DNA of 64,000 bases, taken from Balanoglossus misakiensis. Taxonomy: Eukaryota; Hemichordata. Positions 20,544 through 31,890 of this stretch are shown one piece after another. Location: positions 12,152,001 through 12,216,000 of the forward strand of contig CM082587.2 in NCBI GenBank assembly GCA_040954595.2, read 5' to 3'. Under the pieces are notes generated by a model. The model saw only the letters and a program-made list of their open reading frames with translations. It was not told where the DNA came from and ran no database searches. A program made the position numbers and the translations under genes. How positions within the stretch are numbered: the first letter of the stretch is position 1; each line of letters starts with the position of its first letter.

Positions 20544-21544
20544 GGTGTCCTGAGAAGTCAACCAGTATGAGAAGTCGGTATCGGCCAGTACGAGAAGTCG
20601 GCCTGTGGGAGAGAACCCTGGTACTTTGTGTTATATATAACTGTTTCACTACGAAATGTTTCCTTGATGTACAGGAGCTGAGATATACAAATAGCCGATG
20701 AATTTTAAAACTGTCTGTTCACTTTTCATGTACGTCACCGGGGTACGTCAACATCAGTCACCTGCACTTCTTGCGCTACGCCAGTAGTCTGTTCCTCGTC
20801 ACGTTTGTTTGTTTGGTGTTGTCTCAAAGTATGAATATACACATACATCTTCTATGTATTTTAGTAGGCTTTGAAACAACTCCCTTTAAAGGGACAAAGT
20901 CTCTCTCTCGCTGCCCTTTTTCCATTAATAATATTTGATACAAGACACCATTTATGTATTCTAAATGTGGATATATAGTGAATCAACGTTAACCACACAC
21001 AACTTCAATCCGACTTGTAGACACGAGAGTGAAAAACTTGCCAAAATGAATAATCGGTGTTTACCATTTATTCATTTTGGCGGGATTTTTACACTCATAT
21101 CCTACAAACGGGATGGAATTTGTCTGTAGTTGAATGTGGATTCTCAATATATCCACATGTAGAATAATGTGAACGGTGTCTTGTATCAAACATAATTAAT
21201 GGAAAAAGGTTCGCGAGGGAGAGACTTTGTCCCTTTAATCAGAAATGTCACAGGAATTTGGTGAACAACCTAAGCTCCTTACGCGGATACGGGGCTGGGG
21301 AACCGGTACGGATGCCAGACGCCATTATTTGAAATGACGCCATTGTGTTGTCAAGAATTTGGGAAATCCATCCAAATGAAAATATTTAGTGCAATTATAT
21401 TTTATTAAGTGTTGTTATAAGTAATCTGGGTCATCACTGCACTATTCGGGTACAAGTTCAACAACTGGCTGACTTCTCGTACAGGCCGACTTCTCATACG
21501 CACGTACTGGCCGACTTCTAATCTGGCTGACTTCTCATGTATTC
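20544..21544. mobile_element. hAT-like element with inverted subterminal repeats, copy A
   Basis: Flanked by CTATACAT at 20536-20543 and 21545-21552, an 8 bp target duplication. Several copies of a word like GAGAAGTCGGCCAGTAYG near the left end face the same words inverted near the right end. 1,001 bp here because a TTAA element is nested inside; 666 bp in B and C. Confidence 0.7.
20890..21234. mobile_element. Nested TTAA element, AGGGACAAAG type, unit A only
   Basis: TTAA (20886-20889), AGGGACAAAGTCTCTC...GAGAGACTTTGTCCCT, TTAA (21235-21238). Inverted similarity extends about 110 bp inward. B and C read CTCCCTTTAATCAG, the empty site. 345 bp, non-coding. Confidence 0.9.
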
Positions 21545-21721
21545 CTATACATTAGTGAAAATTGGGGAAACTGGTGTTTTCAGACAACTTATGAAGTCCC
21601 TTTCGCAATATTAATTCTAAAACAGCTGGTGATATTCCTTTTAAAATTTAACCAAATAAGCATACTTGAACTCTGTCATATCGGCAAAACACTCACTAAA
21701 CAAGCTGCTGTTATTCTACAG

Positions 21722-21938
21722 ACATGACATGTGCTGATTGCGGTGTAGGTAACTACTGTCCAGATGGGTCAGACAGCCCCATTCCTTGTCCATCAAGTTA
21801 TTATGCTGACACAGCCACAGAAGTATCCTGTACCCCTTGCGATCCAGGCTGTCAGTGTGCAGCAACATCACCCACTTGCCTGCACATCAAGAACCTACTC
21901 TCTGGGACCATCAACAACATGTACTCCCCTTCTACCAG
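21722..21938 (+). CDS. GCC-type exon 20, unit A only, open
   Basis: Acceptor TTCTACAG, probable donor GTTTGT at 21939 (weak). Reads MTCADCGVGNYCPDGSDS, PIPCPSSYYADTATEVSC, TPCDPGCQCAATSPTC, LHIKNLLSGTINNMYSPSTR. A complete GCC2/GCC3-type cysteine array with no disruption. Unlike the other exons it would exit in phase 2. Lies just past the point at which B, C and D are truncated. Confidence 0.7.
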
Positions 21939-22490
21939 GTTTGTAGTCGTCTTAGTCGTAAAAACATATTTAAGGTGTTGCGCACCTCGAAATAAAGGGT
22001 CGTCTGATCATGTTAAAATTAATACTGATGATACTATGACTTCTAAACATTTAATCTATGGAATAAAAATTGGGGGTCAACCATCTAGAGTTTTGAAAAA
22101 GCACCCTTTATCTAGCACCTCTTTCAGATTTTGCCAGGCTCATAGATTTTTGTAAAATGGCCTCAAAAATAAGAATTTTGGGAGGTTTGTCATATGTTTT
22201 CACCATTGTAGAATCTAAATGTCCTGAATTATTTTATTTTTAGCAATTTTGAGATTGCTTCATGTTCAGTATGATAATCGCATGTCAATACAACTGTTAC
22301 ATTAAAGGAAAAGTTCAAATCCGCCTAAAACCACATTGCATTGGTACCTAGTTAAGTTGTCCTCACTTCTGACGCAAAATTTTGATGTGCAATGCATGTG
22401 TCTGTGAAATTGACGAATAAAAAAATTGTATACCAGTGCAAAAATAAAAACTCCCTGTGCAGCCTTCTTGGCAACTGCATGCTGGGAAAA
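21939..22490 (+). other. DNA between exon 20 of A and exon 1 of B
   Basis: No cysteine-rich exon, no long frame. A short palindromic AGGTGTTGCGCACCT lies at about 21971. Otherwise nothing recognised. Confidence 0.5.
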
Positions 22491-22760
22491 GTACTCGGAT
22501 GATGACGAAAAAGTTTCGGGGTTCCGTGTAGTGCTACCCCGGAATACAATGTTGGGTGCAGACTCCAAAACTATGGAAAAGAGATGCAGAATGTCATGTG
22601 ATATAGTAGTGAAAACAAATACACGTTGGTTCACGTATTTCAGCTCTCAGCAATCAGGGTGCATTGAAAGGCCTTGATTGGTGTGATATTCACAATTGAT
22701 GATTATAAATCCTTACAGTTGTATACTGTTTTATTTTGTAAATATTGTGTACATTTGCAG

Positions 22761-22890
22761 CAATGAATCCGTGCGAACACAAACCTTAACCCATGCCGGA
22801 ATGCTGGTACTTGCCAAGCAATCCAGGGATCTTATACAGGCGTCACATGTCAATGTGCTGGCTGCTACCTGGGCTTCACATGTGAAACAC
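22761..22890 (+). pseudogene. EGF exon 1, copy B, frameshifted
   Basis: Same 130 bp length, splice sites and extra base as copy A. One further change (LVQ to LIQ in the shadow frame). Confidence 0.8.
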
Positions 22891-23126
22891 GTGAGTACAG
22901 TACTTTGTCATTTATTAAAAAATCTAAGTGCTGAGGTACATTGTAGTAATAATAGCAGGTGTAGTCATTATCATCATCATCATCATCATCATCTTTAAGT
23001 CAGTCATATGATCGGTAATAAAAACAGTAAAATCACCAGTATAAAAACATAACAGAGAAATAATGAACGTGTACTGGTGTTACCATAGGTAAGTGTTGTA
23101 TAAAATTTTGAATTCCTGTCTTCCAG

Positions 23127-23249
23127 TTCCTAATCCATGCTTCGCTAGTCCTTGTCTCAATGGAGGTACCTGCCAACAACAGGCAAATTCTTGTACTGCC
23201 ACCATTGGCATGTGCACAGAGTGTTACTAGGAAACCAGGTGTGAGACAA
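23127..23249 (+). pseudogene. EGF exon 2, copy B, in-frame stop
   Basis: Same TAG (23228-23230) as copy A. The following codon is GAA rather than GGA, so the conserved Gly is also gone. Confidence 0.85.
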
Positions 23250-23345
23250 GTAAGTTTGAATCTATAGCAGTTAATAATGATAATTATCATTTTTTTTTAT
23301 TATGATTTAAACTTCACTGATGTTGTACAAACACAAAAATAGAAA

Positions 23346-23808
23346 TAATAATAATAATAATAATAATAATTTATTTGTATAGCGTCAGTATCCACAAAAA
23401 ATGTGATCAATGACGCCTAAAGCAAAAGTACAATACAACAACTGGCTAAAAAACAGATTTAAAAAGTAAAGTTTTAACATTTGATTTAAAAACAGATAAG
23501 TCTGGTGCCTGGCGAATGGTAAGTGGAAGATTATTCCAAAGAATTGGAGCAGCAACAGTAAAAGCACGATCACCATAACTCTTGGTGCGTGATCGAACAG
23601 GGCAGAGTTTGAACTGATCAGCTGACCTTAAATTGCGACACGGAACATATAGATTAGTCATGCTAGAAAGATAGATTGGACCAAGTTTATGAATGGATTT
23701 AAAAATGAGAACTAACATCTTAAAAACAATACGCTCTGTAACAGATAGCCAGTGCAACTGATACAAAATTGGAGTGATGTGACAAGTGATTTTTGAACGA
23801 GTAACAAT
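23346..23808 (-). mobile_element. 5'-truncated LINE fragment (CR1/L2-like), copy B
   Basis: Same insertion as in unit A with the same TAGAAA flanks. The open stretch is slightly longer here (complement of 23446-23766), adding MYQLHWLSVTERIVFKML, the LHWLPV-type motif of L2-like polymerases. Confidence 0.75.
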
Positions 23809-24037
23809 TAGAAAGGGACAGCAGCTTAGCTCTATTCCGTTTCCAAAGTGTTTGTTCTTTTAAACTACCTGTGCATTTTTTTATTTATTCTGATTATGCT
23901 AATATGCTAATTTGTCGGTTTGTCACATCACAATTTTTGTAGGAAACTCACCCCTGGGAATTTTTTTCAGCCACTTACATACATTCATAATCACATGACA
24001 TTGATGATCATGGAAAATTTGACCCTTTTCCTTGTAG

Positions 24038-24160
24038 GACTCAACCAGTGTCCACCAAATCCGTGCCAGAATGGTGGCTTCTGTCAACCGGCTCGAAATT
24101 CCTGCTTTGATCTCACCTGCATATGTACTGGTTGCTACAAAGGTGATAGGTGTGAGATAT
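24038..24160 (+). CDS. EGF exon 3, copy B, intact
   Basis: Protein identical to copy A: the only coding difference is CCT to CCG, silent. Donor is GTAAAT instead of GTAAGT. Confidence 0.85.
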
Positions 24161-24709
24161 GTAAATATACAGCGCAGTCTCTTTTACCTTTTGTCTCTGA
24201 TGCATTCAAATACTGCATGTTTCCTGAGCATAGGTGTAGCCATCACCACAGCAGAGCTTGGAGCGTTCTTGACATCAAATGCAAGATTACACTCTTCCCA
24301 ATCAAAATCACTTTCGTAGCGCATAATGTCTTGATTGTCTTAGTTCAAGAAACATTATGCGCGACTGGCCAATTTTACAGCCTTTTGTCAACACACATCC
24401 ACTATGGAAATTCTCACTCCAGCCCAGATAGTGTAAATTTGCATATGAGTCTACAGGTATGCTTGAAGTCAAGTCAAGCATTTGCAAGGAACCCTCCTCC
24501 AGTACACAAGTCATTGATTTCATGAAGGGAAGCCCTTGCCTCACAGTCACTGCCACATGATCTATGGAGGTGTGAACAACTTGATACCAGCCTAATATAA
24601 GTTGTAGGCACAATCACTCCACACACCCTTGCCATAATTCTGCAAGGTTTTTGCCATATCTGTAGAATGAGTAGCAAGGAATAAAATGGCGTCCTTTCTC
24701 AATTTCCAG

Positions 24710-24822
24710 TGCAAAACCCCTGTGATCCCAACCCATGTATGAATGGTGGATTTGCCAGCAAACATCGTGCAATTTCTATTCATGCCAGTGTGTGAACTCT
24801 TACACAGGTGACATCTGTCAAG
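24710..24822 (+). pseudogene. EGF exon 4, copy B, frameshift plus transposon
   Basis: One T is missing from GGATTTTGCC, shifting the frame after MNGGF. The 3' end is cut by the same transposon. Target sequence here reads TCAAG. Confidence 0.8.
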
Positions 24823-24957
24823 CCATAGACCCTAGAGAAAGAAGGACGAGCAACTGCGGCAAAGATCAAAGGGTTTGGGGATTATCTGTATGATGATGTT
24901 CTTTTGCATATAATTAACACCCAGGACAGTTGGACAATGACTTCCTTACTTCGGCAC
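24823..24957. mobile_element. Left remnant of the exon-4 transposon, copy B
   Basis: Begins CCATAGACCCTAGAG. About 135 bp remain before a deletion that also removed exon 5. Confidence 0.7.
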
Positions 24958-25244
24958 GTTTTTCCCCCATCATACCAGTATATTTGTCATAGCTGGCAGC
25001 TATGAAATTACCTGTATATTTAGGATGTGACAAACCAAATAGGCACTTTCAGGAATTGAGTCTTTTTTCAATTACCAAAGTCCTAAACTCCCAAAAGTAT
25101 AATAAGTAATTCTTATTGTTCAGTTATACATTTAGGAGGCTCAGTTAGGAGAACCCGATAGAACCACAGCTGTAGGAATTAGGGAAATGGTCATACCCTA
25201 AAAACTTATGTCACTACTATTTTTTTTTCATGCCATTGAAACAG

Positions 25245-25361
25245 AACAAACACCATATAGGCCAAGTCCATGCCTGAACAATGGGCGGTGTACTCAGCTG
25301 TCGTGTACAACTTATGAGTGTACTTGTCCAGGATGTTTCACCGGCACACACTGCAGCCAGT
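25245..25361 (+). CDS. EGF exon 6, copy B, open but first cysteine lost
   Basis: TGT to TAT turns the first cysteine into Tyr (QTPYRPSPC). Q to R at NNGRC. CPGCFTG here, as in C and D, against CAGCFIG in A. Confidence 0.75.
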
Positions 25362-25752
25362 GTAAAACTCATTAAAACAAACATTTGTCATGCAGGAACT
25401 AACATTTACAATCATGTCTCAATACATTGTCTGTTGGTCATACTTTATATTTTCATCTTCAGCATCACACCTTGGGCCTTGGGAATCGTTCACCTCAAAA
25501 ATGATGTACAACTGAAAGAAAACATGTTTATTTGAAGAAAAAAATGTTGATCGTTCATGAAAATTTTCCCTACACAAGATACATATACAGAGATTTTCAT
25601 AGCCCCACAAGTGCGTCCCAGAATGAGCAAGTTGTTTTTGGAAGTGAAGTTCCGTTCAGTATTTACAGTAATGGTAATGATGATGTTTTTATCAAACAGA
25701 TTTTGAAAGTAAATATTGCTGAGATAACATTAGGTTGCACTTTTTATTGCAG

Positions 25753-25875
25753 TCCAAGATCCATGCCAGCGAAACAGCTGTCTCAACGGGGCTGTATGTA
25801 ATGCAGTGGCCAACTCCTGCACGGCATATACCTGTGCCTGTACTGGTTGCTATGAGGGTAACTGTTGTGAAATAT
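25753..25875 (+). CDS. EGF exon 7, copy B, intact
   Basis: Same protein as copy A, including NCC before the final cysteine. Confidence 0.85.
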
Positions 25876-26439
25876 GTAAGTTTCTGACGTACTGTAAATG
25901 ACAATCTTTTGGGCACTTTCTCTTCATGGCAATTGAATTGTGTGGTAACTTCTCATTTCTAAAATTTCCACTAGAGAAAAGAAAACAGAAATTTCATTTG
26001 TATGTCCGTGCAATTTAGGATAGGCACGAACTTGTGAGGAAGTGTACGAAGCTGGATGTTTTCATCACTCAAATATACAAGAGTTGCCTCTTGAAGACTA
26101 GTGTCTGTAGAGATAATTGTGCATGTGAGGTAATCTCTCCTAAGGTGGTGCACACATCTGAGTATTAAGTAAAAGAGACGTCCTTAATTATCCTTACTAT
26201 TTGGCTTGAAAAATCAATCTTACTAGGTGTTCTGATTAGAGAGGTGTCCATAAAGACAGGTTTTACTGTATTACCCAAAATAGAGACATTTTCCCTTCAT
26301 CATATACTTAATGCGTGTTCTGGGTATGGTTCCAGTATAATGCTTGTGTCAAAGGATTTTGTTGTGGTGCAGGAATCATCTTTGGTTGAGGTGTAGCCAT
26401 CTGCATTTCATGTTTTTTAAACTATTTTTTTTCTGATAG

Positions 26440-26562
26440 TCATTAACCCATGTGATCAGAATCCGTGTCAAAATGGAGGCTATTGTTCCCAAACACCAAA
26501 TTCTTATACTGACTACACCTGTTACTGCCAGTAGTGTTGGACTGGGGCCATCTGTGCCGTAG
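26440..26562 (+). pseudogene. EGF exon 8, copy B, in-frame stop
   Basis: Same TAG (26532-26534) and NSY as copy A. Confidence 0.85.
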
Positions 26563-26955
26563 GTGTGTCGAATTACTGTTTTATGACACAGCGTGGTATA
26601 TAAACCCTCATTTTTGGTATTCTCAATGTGATAGATGGACCCATACACCAATAAATGGGGTGGAAGCATTACTAAGTTTCATCCTTTCAAAATTTGCTGA
26701 TGTAGGGTCAAAATTGAGTGTGAGGTGCACGTTAAAAAGGAAAGCCTTCTGTATCATGTTGATGGCACATTTTTTAATTTTTCAAGATTCTTACAGAAAA
26801 ATCCTAGCAATAGCATCATTATGTTATTTTAAATGTACAGGTTTGAAACAAGGAATGAAGACATTGCTCACATATTTAAACGAAATGAACATCACAAGTA
26901 CATGTACAAGTTTTTGACAAGCAGGTAATTGATACTTTCATTTTTGTTTTGGCAG

Positions 26956-27075
26956 CCATTGATCAGTTATACTCTATGCCTTGTCAAAATGGTGGCATTT
27001 GCGTTGCGCGAGACGGCTGTTTCCTGTTTGACTGTATGTGTACCAAATGCTTCACTGGTGCCACATGTACAATGC
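26956..27075 (+). CDS. EGF exon 9, copy B, open
   Basis: As copy A with Glu to Lys (MCTKC). First cysteine missing as in all copies. Confidence 0.75.
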
Positions 27076-27370
27076 GTAAGTACAAACCAATATTATTTTA
27101 TTCAATGCAAAACACTTGTTATGTATTATATAATATAAGTACGGTACACATATTAAAGCCCTGGTAACTCAAACTTTGGGCTAGCTTAAAGTTATCACTA
27201 TTTTTGTTTTCGGTTGCAACTGTGGTTTCTTGTCACACTCTAAAGGATTTCACAGCATTTGGTTTTTCAAAACAGCCGTTTGGTTGTTGTCATGTATACA
27301 TGTACATGACTGTGGAGTGTAGTTTGTAGATTCTGTAATTTTGACAATATCTTGACTGAACATCCCACAG

Positions 27371-27493
27371 CTGTCAACCAGTGTCAACCCATCCAGTGTC
27401 AGAATGGTGGAAACTGTGTGCTGACGCCCAATTGGTGTACTGAATTCACATGCTCCTGTACAAGCTGTTACTCCGGCGATTTATGTCAGACAT
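27371..27493 (+). CDS. EGF exon 10, copy B, intact
   Basis: Acceptor TCCCACAG, donor GTGAGT, 123 bp, phase 1-1. Reads VNQCQPIQCQNGGNC, VLTPNWCTEFTCSCTSC, YSGDLCQT with all eight cysteines. Identical in B, C and D; deleted from A. Confidence 0.85.
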
Positions 27494-27877
27494 GTGAGTG
27501 ATTTTAAATTTCAGATGAAGAGGAACATAATAACATAACACATAATCGGCTTGCAGTTGGTTTCTTCCAACCTGTATCAAACAGTGAATAACGACACAAT
27601 TTTGGGGAAATTTATTAAGAATGTGTGTGCCATAAAAGGGGATTGTGTATTTGACCAAACAACAACCTGCACCGTATGGTACACTAAGACACTATTACAC
27701 CTGTGTCAAAATTTCATTACGTTTCTTTTGTTGAACATGGAAGAAATTTGTCACAGTGATGTTCTGTTGACCAACTGAGATTTTTACCACTCAACCCTGA
27801 CTGCACAAATCTGTTTAAAGTATATGTAGTAAATATTAACTGTACACAATTTATATCACTTTTTCTTCTGTGCACAG

Positions 27878-27994
27878 ATTTGAATCCGTGTCAGCCCAAC
27901 CCTTGTCTAAACAGTGGATTCTGCCAGCAAGTGTCCTGCACCGAGTTCAGATGCCAGAGTTCGCGCTGTTTCATCGGAACCACGTGCGCTGAAC
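27878..27994 (+). CDS. EGF exon 11, copy B, open, one cysteine replaced
   Basis: Acceptor GTGCACAG, donor GTAAGC, 117 bp, phase 1-1. Reads LNPCQPNPCLNSGFC, QQVSCTEFRCQSSRC, FIGTTCAE. The second cysteine of the CxC pair is Ser (CQS). Identical in C and D. Confidence 0.8.
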
Positions 27995-28219
27995 GTAAGC
28001 AAACCAGTGTCAGATTTGCCGCACAAAGTAGAAATCGCTGGGCTTTGTCATTGATATTGTCTCAATAAAGTTGCCTGTGATTGTGCAGCTAACCAAGAGA
28101 CTTATATGCACTACCGTAGCCATGATGTATACTTTCATTGACTCAAATGCTCATCAGAGTAGATGTTGCTATTTTTCCAACCGTAAATTGAAACATCAGA
28201 AAGTTATGACATCAACTAC

Positions 28220-28246
28220 CCCCACCCCCACCCCACCCCACCCCCA
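28220..28246 (-). other. Potential G-quadruplex tract, copy B
   Basis: Five runs of four or five C on the plus strand separated by single A. On the minus strand this is a strong G4 consensus. Repeated at 44313-44339 and 60823-60849. Confidence 0.6.
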
Positions 28247-28442
28247 ACTAGTAAATATTATAAGATGTTGTAATTATGATAAAGATGGTAGCACCAAGCT
28301 TGGATCAAGTGGTCTTCATTATCCTTCACACATGAACATGATCACACGGATGTGCAATCTTCTGACAGTCTGCTACAGATTTCACTTCCCACTCAAGTGT
28401 GTAAGACCCTAATGTGATACTTTTCATTTCTCTCACCCTTAG

Positions 28443-28565
28443 CGATCAACCATTGTCTTCTAAACCCATGTCTGAATAACGGAGTGTATCAGCCACTTCA
28501 AGGCTCCTGCTCAATCTACACCTGCAACTGTCCAACCTGCTACACTGGGCAAACATGTGTTACAT
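28443..28565 (+). CDS. EGF exon 12, copy B, open, third cysteine replaced
   Basis: Acceptor CACCCTTAG, donor GTAAGT, 123 bp, phase 1-1. Reads INHCLLNPCLNNGVYQ, PLQGSCSIYTCNCPTC, YTGQTCVT. Tyr occupies the third cysteine. His before Cys1 is Gln in C and D. Confidence 0.8.
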
Positions 28566-28849
28566 GTAAGTCACAAGTTTTTAGGTCCCATTGGTATGTA
28601 CCATGGAACCTTATGGGATTGGTTACGTCTGTATGTATGGATGGATGGATGGATGTATGTCTGTATGTCCGTCCACATCAAAAACTTGAAAACCGCAGCG
28701 CGTATGACCTCGATATTTGGCGTGTAGATGCAGGCAGGGCTGTAGATGGGAGTTTGTTCAAATGAAGATGTCATTGCCAAAAATATGCAAATTAGCTGGG
28801 AAAATGTGAAATTGGTCAAAACTCAAAAACTGGACAACCACTGGTCATA

Positions 28850-29430
28850 TTGATTTGAAAATTGGTATGCATGTACCTTATATCAACCTCATACAATCCT
28901 GTATGTTTTGAGCTAATATTATCGATTTCCTATTTTTTTTTGCATTTTTTTGTGTTTTTCCATGTTATTGGTAAAAAGTCTTTGAAATTTAGTATGAAGC
29001 CTCCTAATGTTGTCAAAGAACCATAGTTTTGTTCAAATTGTTGCAAAATTTGCATATCTATAATTTTGAGCAATATTTGCCATTTTTGGTCAAAAAATGT
29101 TTTTCTTTAAAACCTCATGCCAGATTGCTTTGCAATTTGGTAGGCATGTTCGTAGGGGTAACCTAAATAATATGTTGTAAAAAAAAAGAGATATTTGCAT
29201 AAATGTGTTATCGGGGAAACTTTTGCAATTTTTGTCAAAAATTGTTTTCTCTGAAACCACTTGTCCTATTGCATTGAACTTAGGCAGCATGTTCCTTGTA
29301 GTGATTGAAGTAAGATATTGTACAATTTTGGTGATATTTGTGTTTTTGCCACTTTTGAACAAATATTTTCTGTGAAACTGCTTGTTGGATTGCTTTGAAA
29401 TTAGTTTTTTCTCTGATTGCTTTGAAATTT
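28850..29430. repeat. Degenerate ~130-150 bp tandem repeat, copy B
   Basis: Fuller version of the block at 7120. Units start near TTTGAAAATTGGTATGCATG, TTTGAAATTTAGTATGAAGC, CTTTGCAATTTGGTAGGCAT and TTGAACTTAGGCAGCATGTT. Confidence 0.6.
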
Positions 29431-30147
29431 AGGATATAATTTCATAACACATACCTGTATATGTGCAACTTTTATTCAATTCTGAGATCAGAAAGATTAA
29501 ATATTTAGCGAGTTTTTTTGGTAAGTTTCTTAGTTTTTGGTTAGCAAATCTTTTCCTAAACAAATTGTCCAGTTGTTTTTAAAGTTACTATTTACAAGGA
29601 GTTGTTACCTCGAACAAAGACATGTTTACATAACTTAAATAGGCCAGCTGTTACAGAGACCACCAGCTATCAAATTTTAATTACCAGTGGCAGGTCAGTG
29701 TGTGTCTGTTCCAGGGCTGACTGAAAGAAGTTGCTTCGCATATGTGTTTGTACAGACAATTTTTGGTCATTTTTTTTTCTAGCACCACTTGTAAGACTGC
29801 CTTGACACATGACAGTTTATTGGGCATGTTCCTTGTTAATGTTTTTACATTCCATATTTCTATGTGGTCAGATCATATCTGCTTGCAAATGTCACCTGTA
29901 ATTTTTATTCTGGTGTGTCACTGTTTCCGCATAATCCTCAAATGTCATCAGATCTCCGAATGTGATGAAAACAGTGTGTTTTGAGTGTTTTTTAAATGAC
30001 CTTTTGGGTTAAAAGTGGCAAAAATGGCAATTTTGTCTTGAAAGGGGTCAATAAGACTGACTTTTTTGGAATCAGCACCATTTTTTACATTGAATGGACT
30101 AGTCTGCTCAAACTTTCCTTACCAACAATTGTGTTTAATCTTCTGTA

Positions 30148-30169
30148 ACATGTATACTAGTATACATGT
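30148..30169. other. Perfect 22 bp palindrome, copy B
   Basis: ACATGTATACTAGTATACATG followed by T is its own reverse complement. Also at 46254-46275 and 62762-62783. Deleted from A. Confidence 0.8.
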
Positions 30170-30494
30170 AGCTGCCTGATAGTTTGCCCTGTGTGTGTAA
30201 TTGCTGAGTGACATAACGCATTCTGTGATTGGTGCAGTCACGTAACCACCAATAAGATCGCTTGTTATAAGGAGAACTGCACGACCTTTAACCGCATTAG
30301 CATACCTGATTTTTAGGGCTCGATATTACCTCTGAGGACGCAATATTTAAGTTGAAGTTTTTTTCTTTTATCATATTAGAGCAAGAAGACTTGTTTTTAT
30401 GTAAAAGAAATAGACCCTAATATACAGAGTGCGTTTTGAAACGATAGGCAGGTCCGGCCCATAGCCTAATTCTTCATTTTTCTGTCATGCGTAG

Positions 30495-30610
30495 GAATTG
30501 ATCAGTGCTAACAACCCATGTCAAAATGGCAGCACTTGCCAACCCTAACCTCGTGTGGGGCATTGACGTGCACCTGCCAAGGATGCTATACTGGGAGCGC
30601 TGTGAAAATT
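30495..30610 (+). pseudogene. EGF exon 13, copy B, multiply frameshifted
   Basis: 116 bp, same indels as copy A. One substitution (GTGTGTGG to GTGTGGGG). Confidence 0.75.
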
Positions 30611-31003
30611 GTCAGTCAGTTTCTTTTGTCAAATTAATCAAGATGTGTGGGACTGCTATACATGTATATAAAACAGAATACTGCGATGGAAAATTCTATA
30701 ACTTAATGTTTCACTGGATATATGACTTAAAGTTAGCAGGATGCAGTGAATTCAACAGAAAGTGTGATTTCCTCTTGTGTGAGCTCTGTGCGACTGTGCC
30801 AATGAAAATCTCACCACAAACAAAAATGACAGGTATACACTGTATATTAGCAGCTTTGTCTTTGTAATAGCCATAGTGTTTTGAAGTTGAAAACTTGCAA
30901 AGTGTGCAGTTTTATTCACACTACAAAGGAAACATTGTTGAAACGGATTATCTGTGTACATTGTCAAACTGTACACTTGTCGTGAGATTTATTCTCAATT
31001 ATA

Positions 31004-31594
31004 TTATATCATGCTACCGTCCGCAATTCTGATTGGACGAGAGCTAAATCCAGCGATGCTAAAATACTCAATAATGCACTGCTGGCAGTGGTAAAACAGG
31101 CTTTCTGTTTGCCACATGGGTTTGTTCTTTAGGTTGTTGTATGTGTTTACACTCATCATGTTTATTGTAGAACCAGGGTCGATCAGTGAGGCAACTGCTG
31201 TTTGTTCTATCTGCACTGTTACTTGAGGCCTCCTGCCATTTGATTGTTGTACAGTGAAGCAGTATTCATCTCCCGAGCTGTCTTCCACTTTATGCACAGC
31301 TTTGACAGTTTCATCCTTGTCTACCCTATTTGCCTTGCCTTTTGATCGGTAGCATTTGGCAAAATGGTTAGGTTTGCCACACTTCCTGCATGACTTGCCT
31401 TTAGCTGGACATACTGAGTCATGTGGATAGGTGCCACCACAATAATAACAAGTGGACGGTCCTTTCGCTGGCTGCTGATGAGCTCTCTTTTTTTTTTTTG
31501 GTTTCGGGCGTTGATGGCGCTGTTTTCTGACCGCATTCACAGATGCCGTGTCTGCACCATTATTATGGGGTTTCTCCTCAATCCCACTAGCCTG
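31004..31594 (-). pseudogene. Ty3/gypsy gag-protease fragment, copy B, truncated
   Basis: Keeps knuckles, the DPG protease motif and a tail ending FSSRPIRIADGSMI then stop. The capsid half and LTR are deleted: CACTAGCCTG joins TATTTGCTAC at 31594. A run of nine or ten T replaces TTTGTTTATTGG of copy A. Confidence 0.75.
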
Positions 31595-31890
31595 TATTTG
31601 CTACAAATGGTAGGTATTGGTTCGTGATTGAGTCTTTGTGTTGTATATTTGGGGTGGCAGTGGTATGAGTTTGGATTTATGCCAATCTTTAAGTTAAGTG
31701 TTATTTGGGTTGCCGTTGAGCATTGATGGCTTGATAAGTGGGGCTAGGGTCAATTTTGATTGGGTTTGGATTGTTTGGGCTATGATAGGTTGGGTGATGG
31801 CTAGGATTTGTGGTGGGTATATGGTGTGGTGTAAGAGATGGAGGCATTATGGGGTCTGGTGAGGTTTTTGTGAAGGAGGCCATGGTGGCT
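31595..31890. other. GT-rich strand-asymmetric segment joined to the LINE, copy B
   Basis: About 295 bp, strongly G+T rich on the plus strand (GGTTTGGATTGTTTGGGCTA). On the minus strand it extends the LINE frame as a Pro/Thr/His-rich tail to a stop at 31701. Replaces the genuine LINE 3' end present in A. Origin unknown. Also in C. Confidence 0.55.

Larger units (their letters stand above)
1583..22498 (+). repeat. Tandem unit A of the EGF/GCC gene array
   Basis: About 20.9 kb. Contains exons 1-9, 13-20 in order. Exons 10-12 are missing through a deletion at about 7118, where the intron after exon 9 jumps into the degenerate repeat that follows exon 12 in other units. It has unique material at 11000-15870. 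Matching landmarks (exon 3 start 3112 and 24038) lie 20,926 bp apart from unit B. The true left boundary is hidden by the LTR element. Confidence 0.85.

Noticed and set aside
28071-28412. 113-codon frame including a Pro/Thr run
   Set aside because: The run is the C-rich tract read in frame. Intronic, no homology recognised.
31595-31890. Nuclear mitochondrial insertion
   Set aside because: The A+C-rich minus strand recalls mitochondrial DNA, but translation in all frames with a mitochondrial code gave no recognisable mitochondrial protein.
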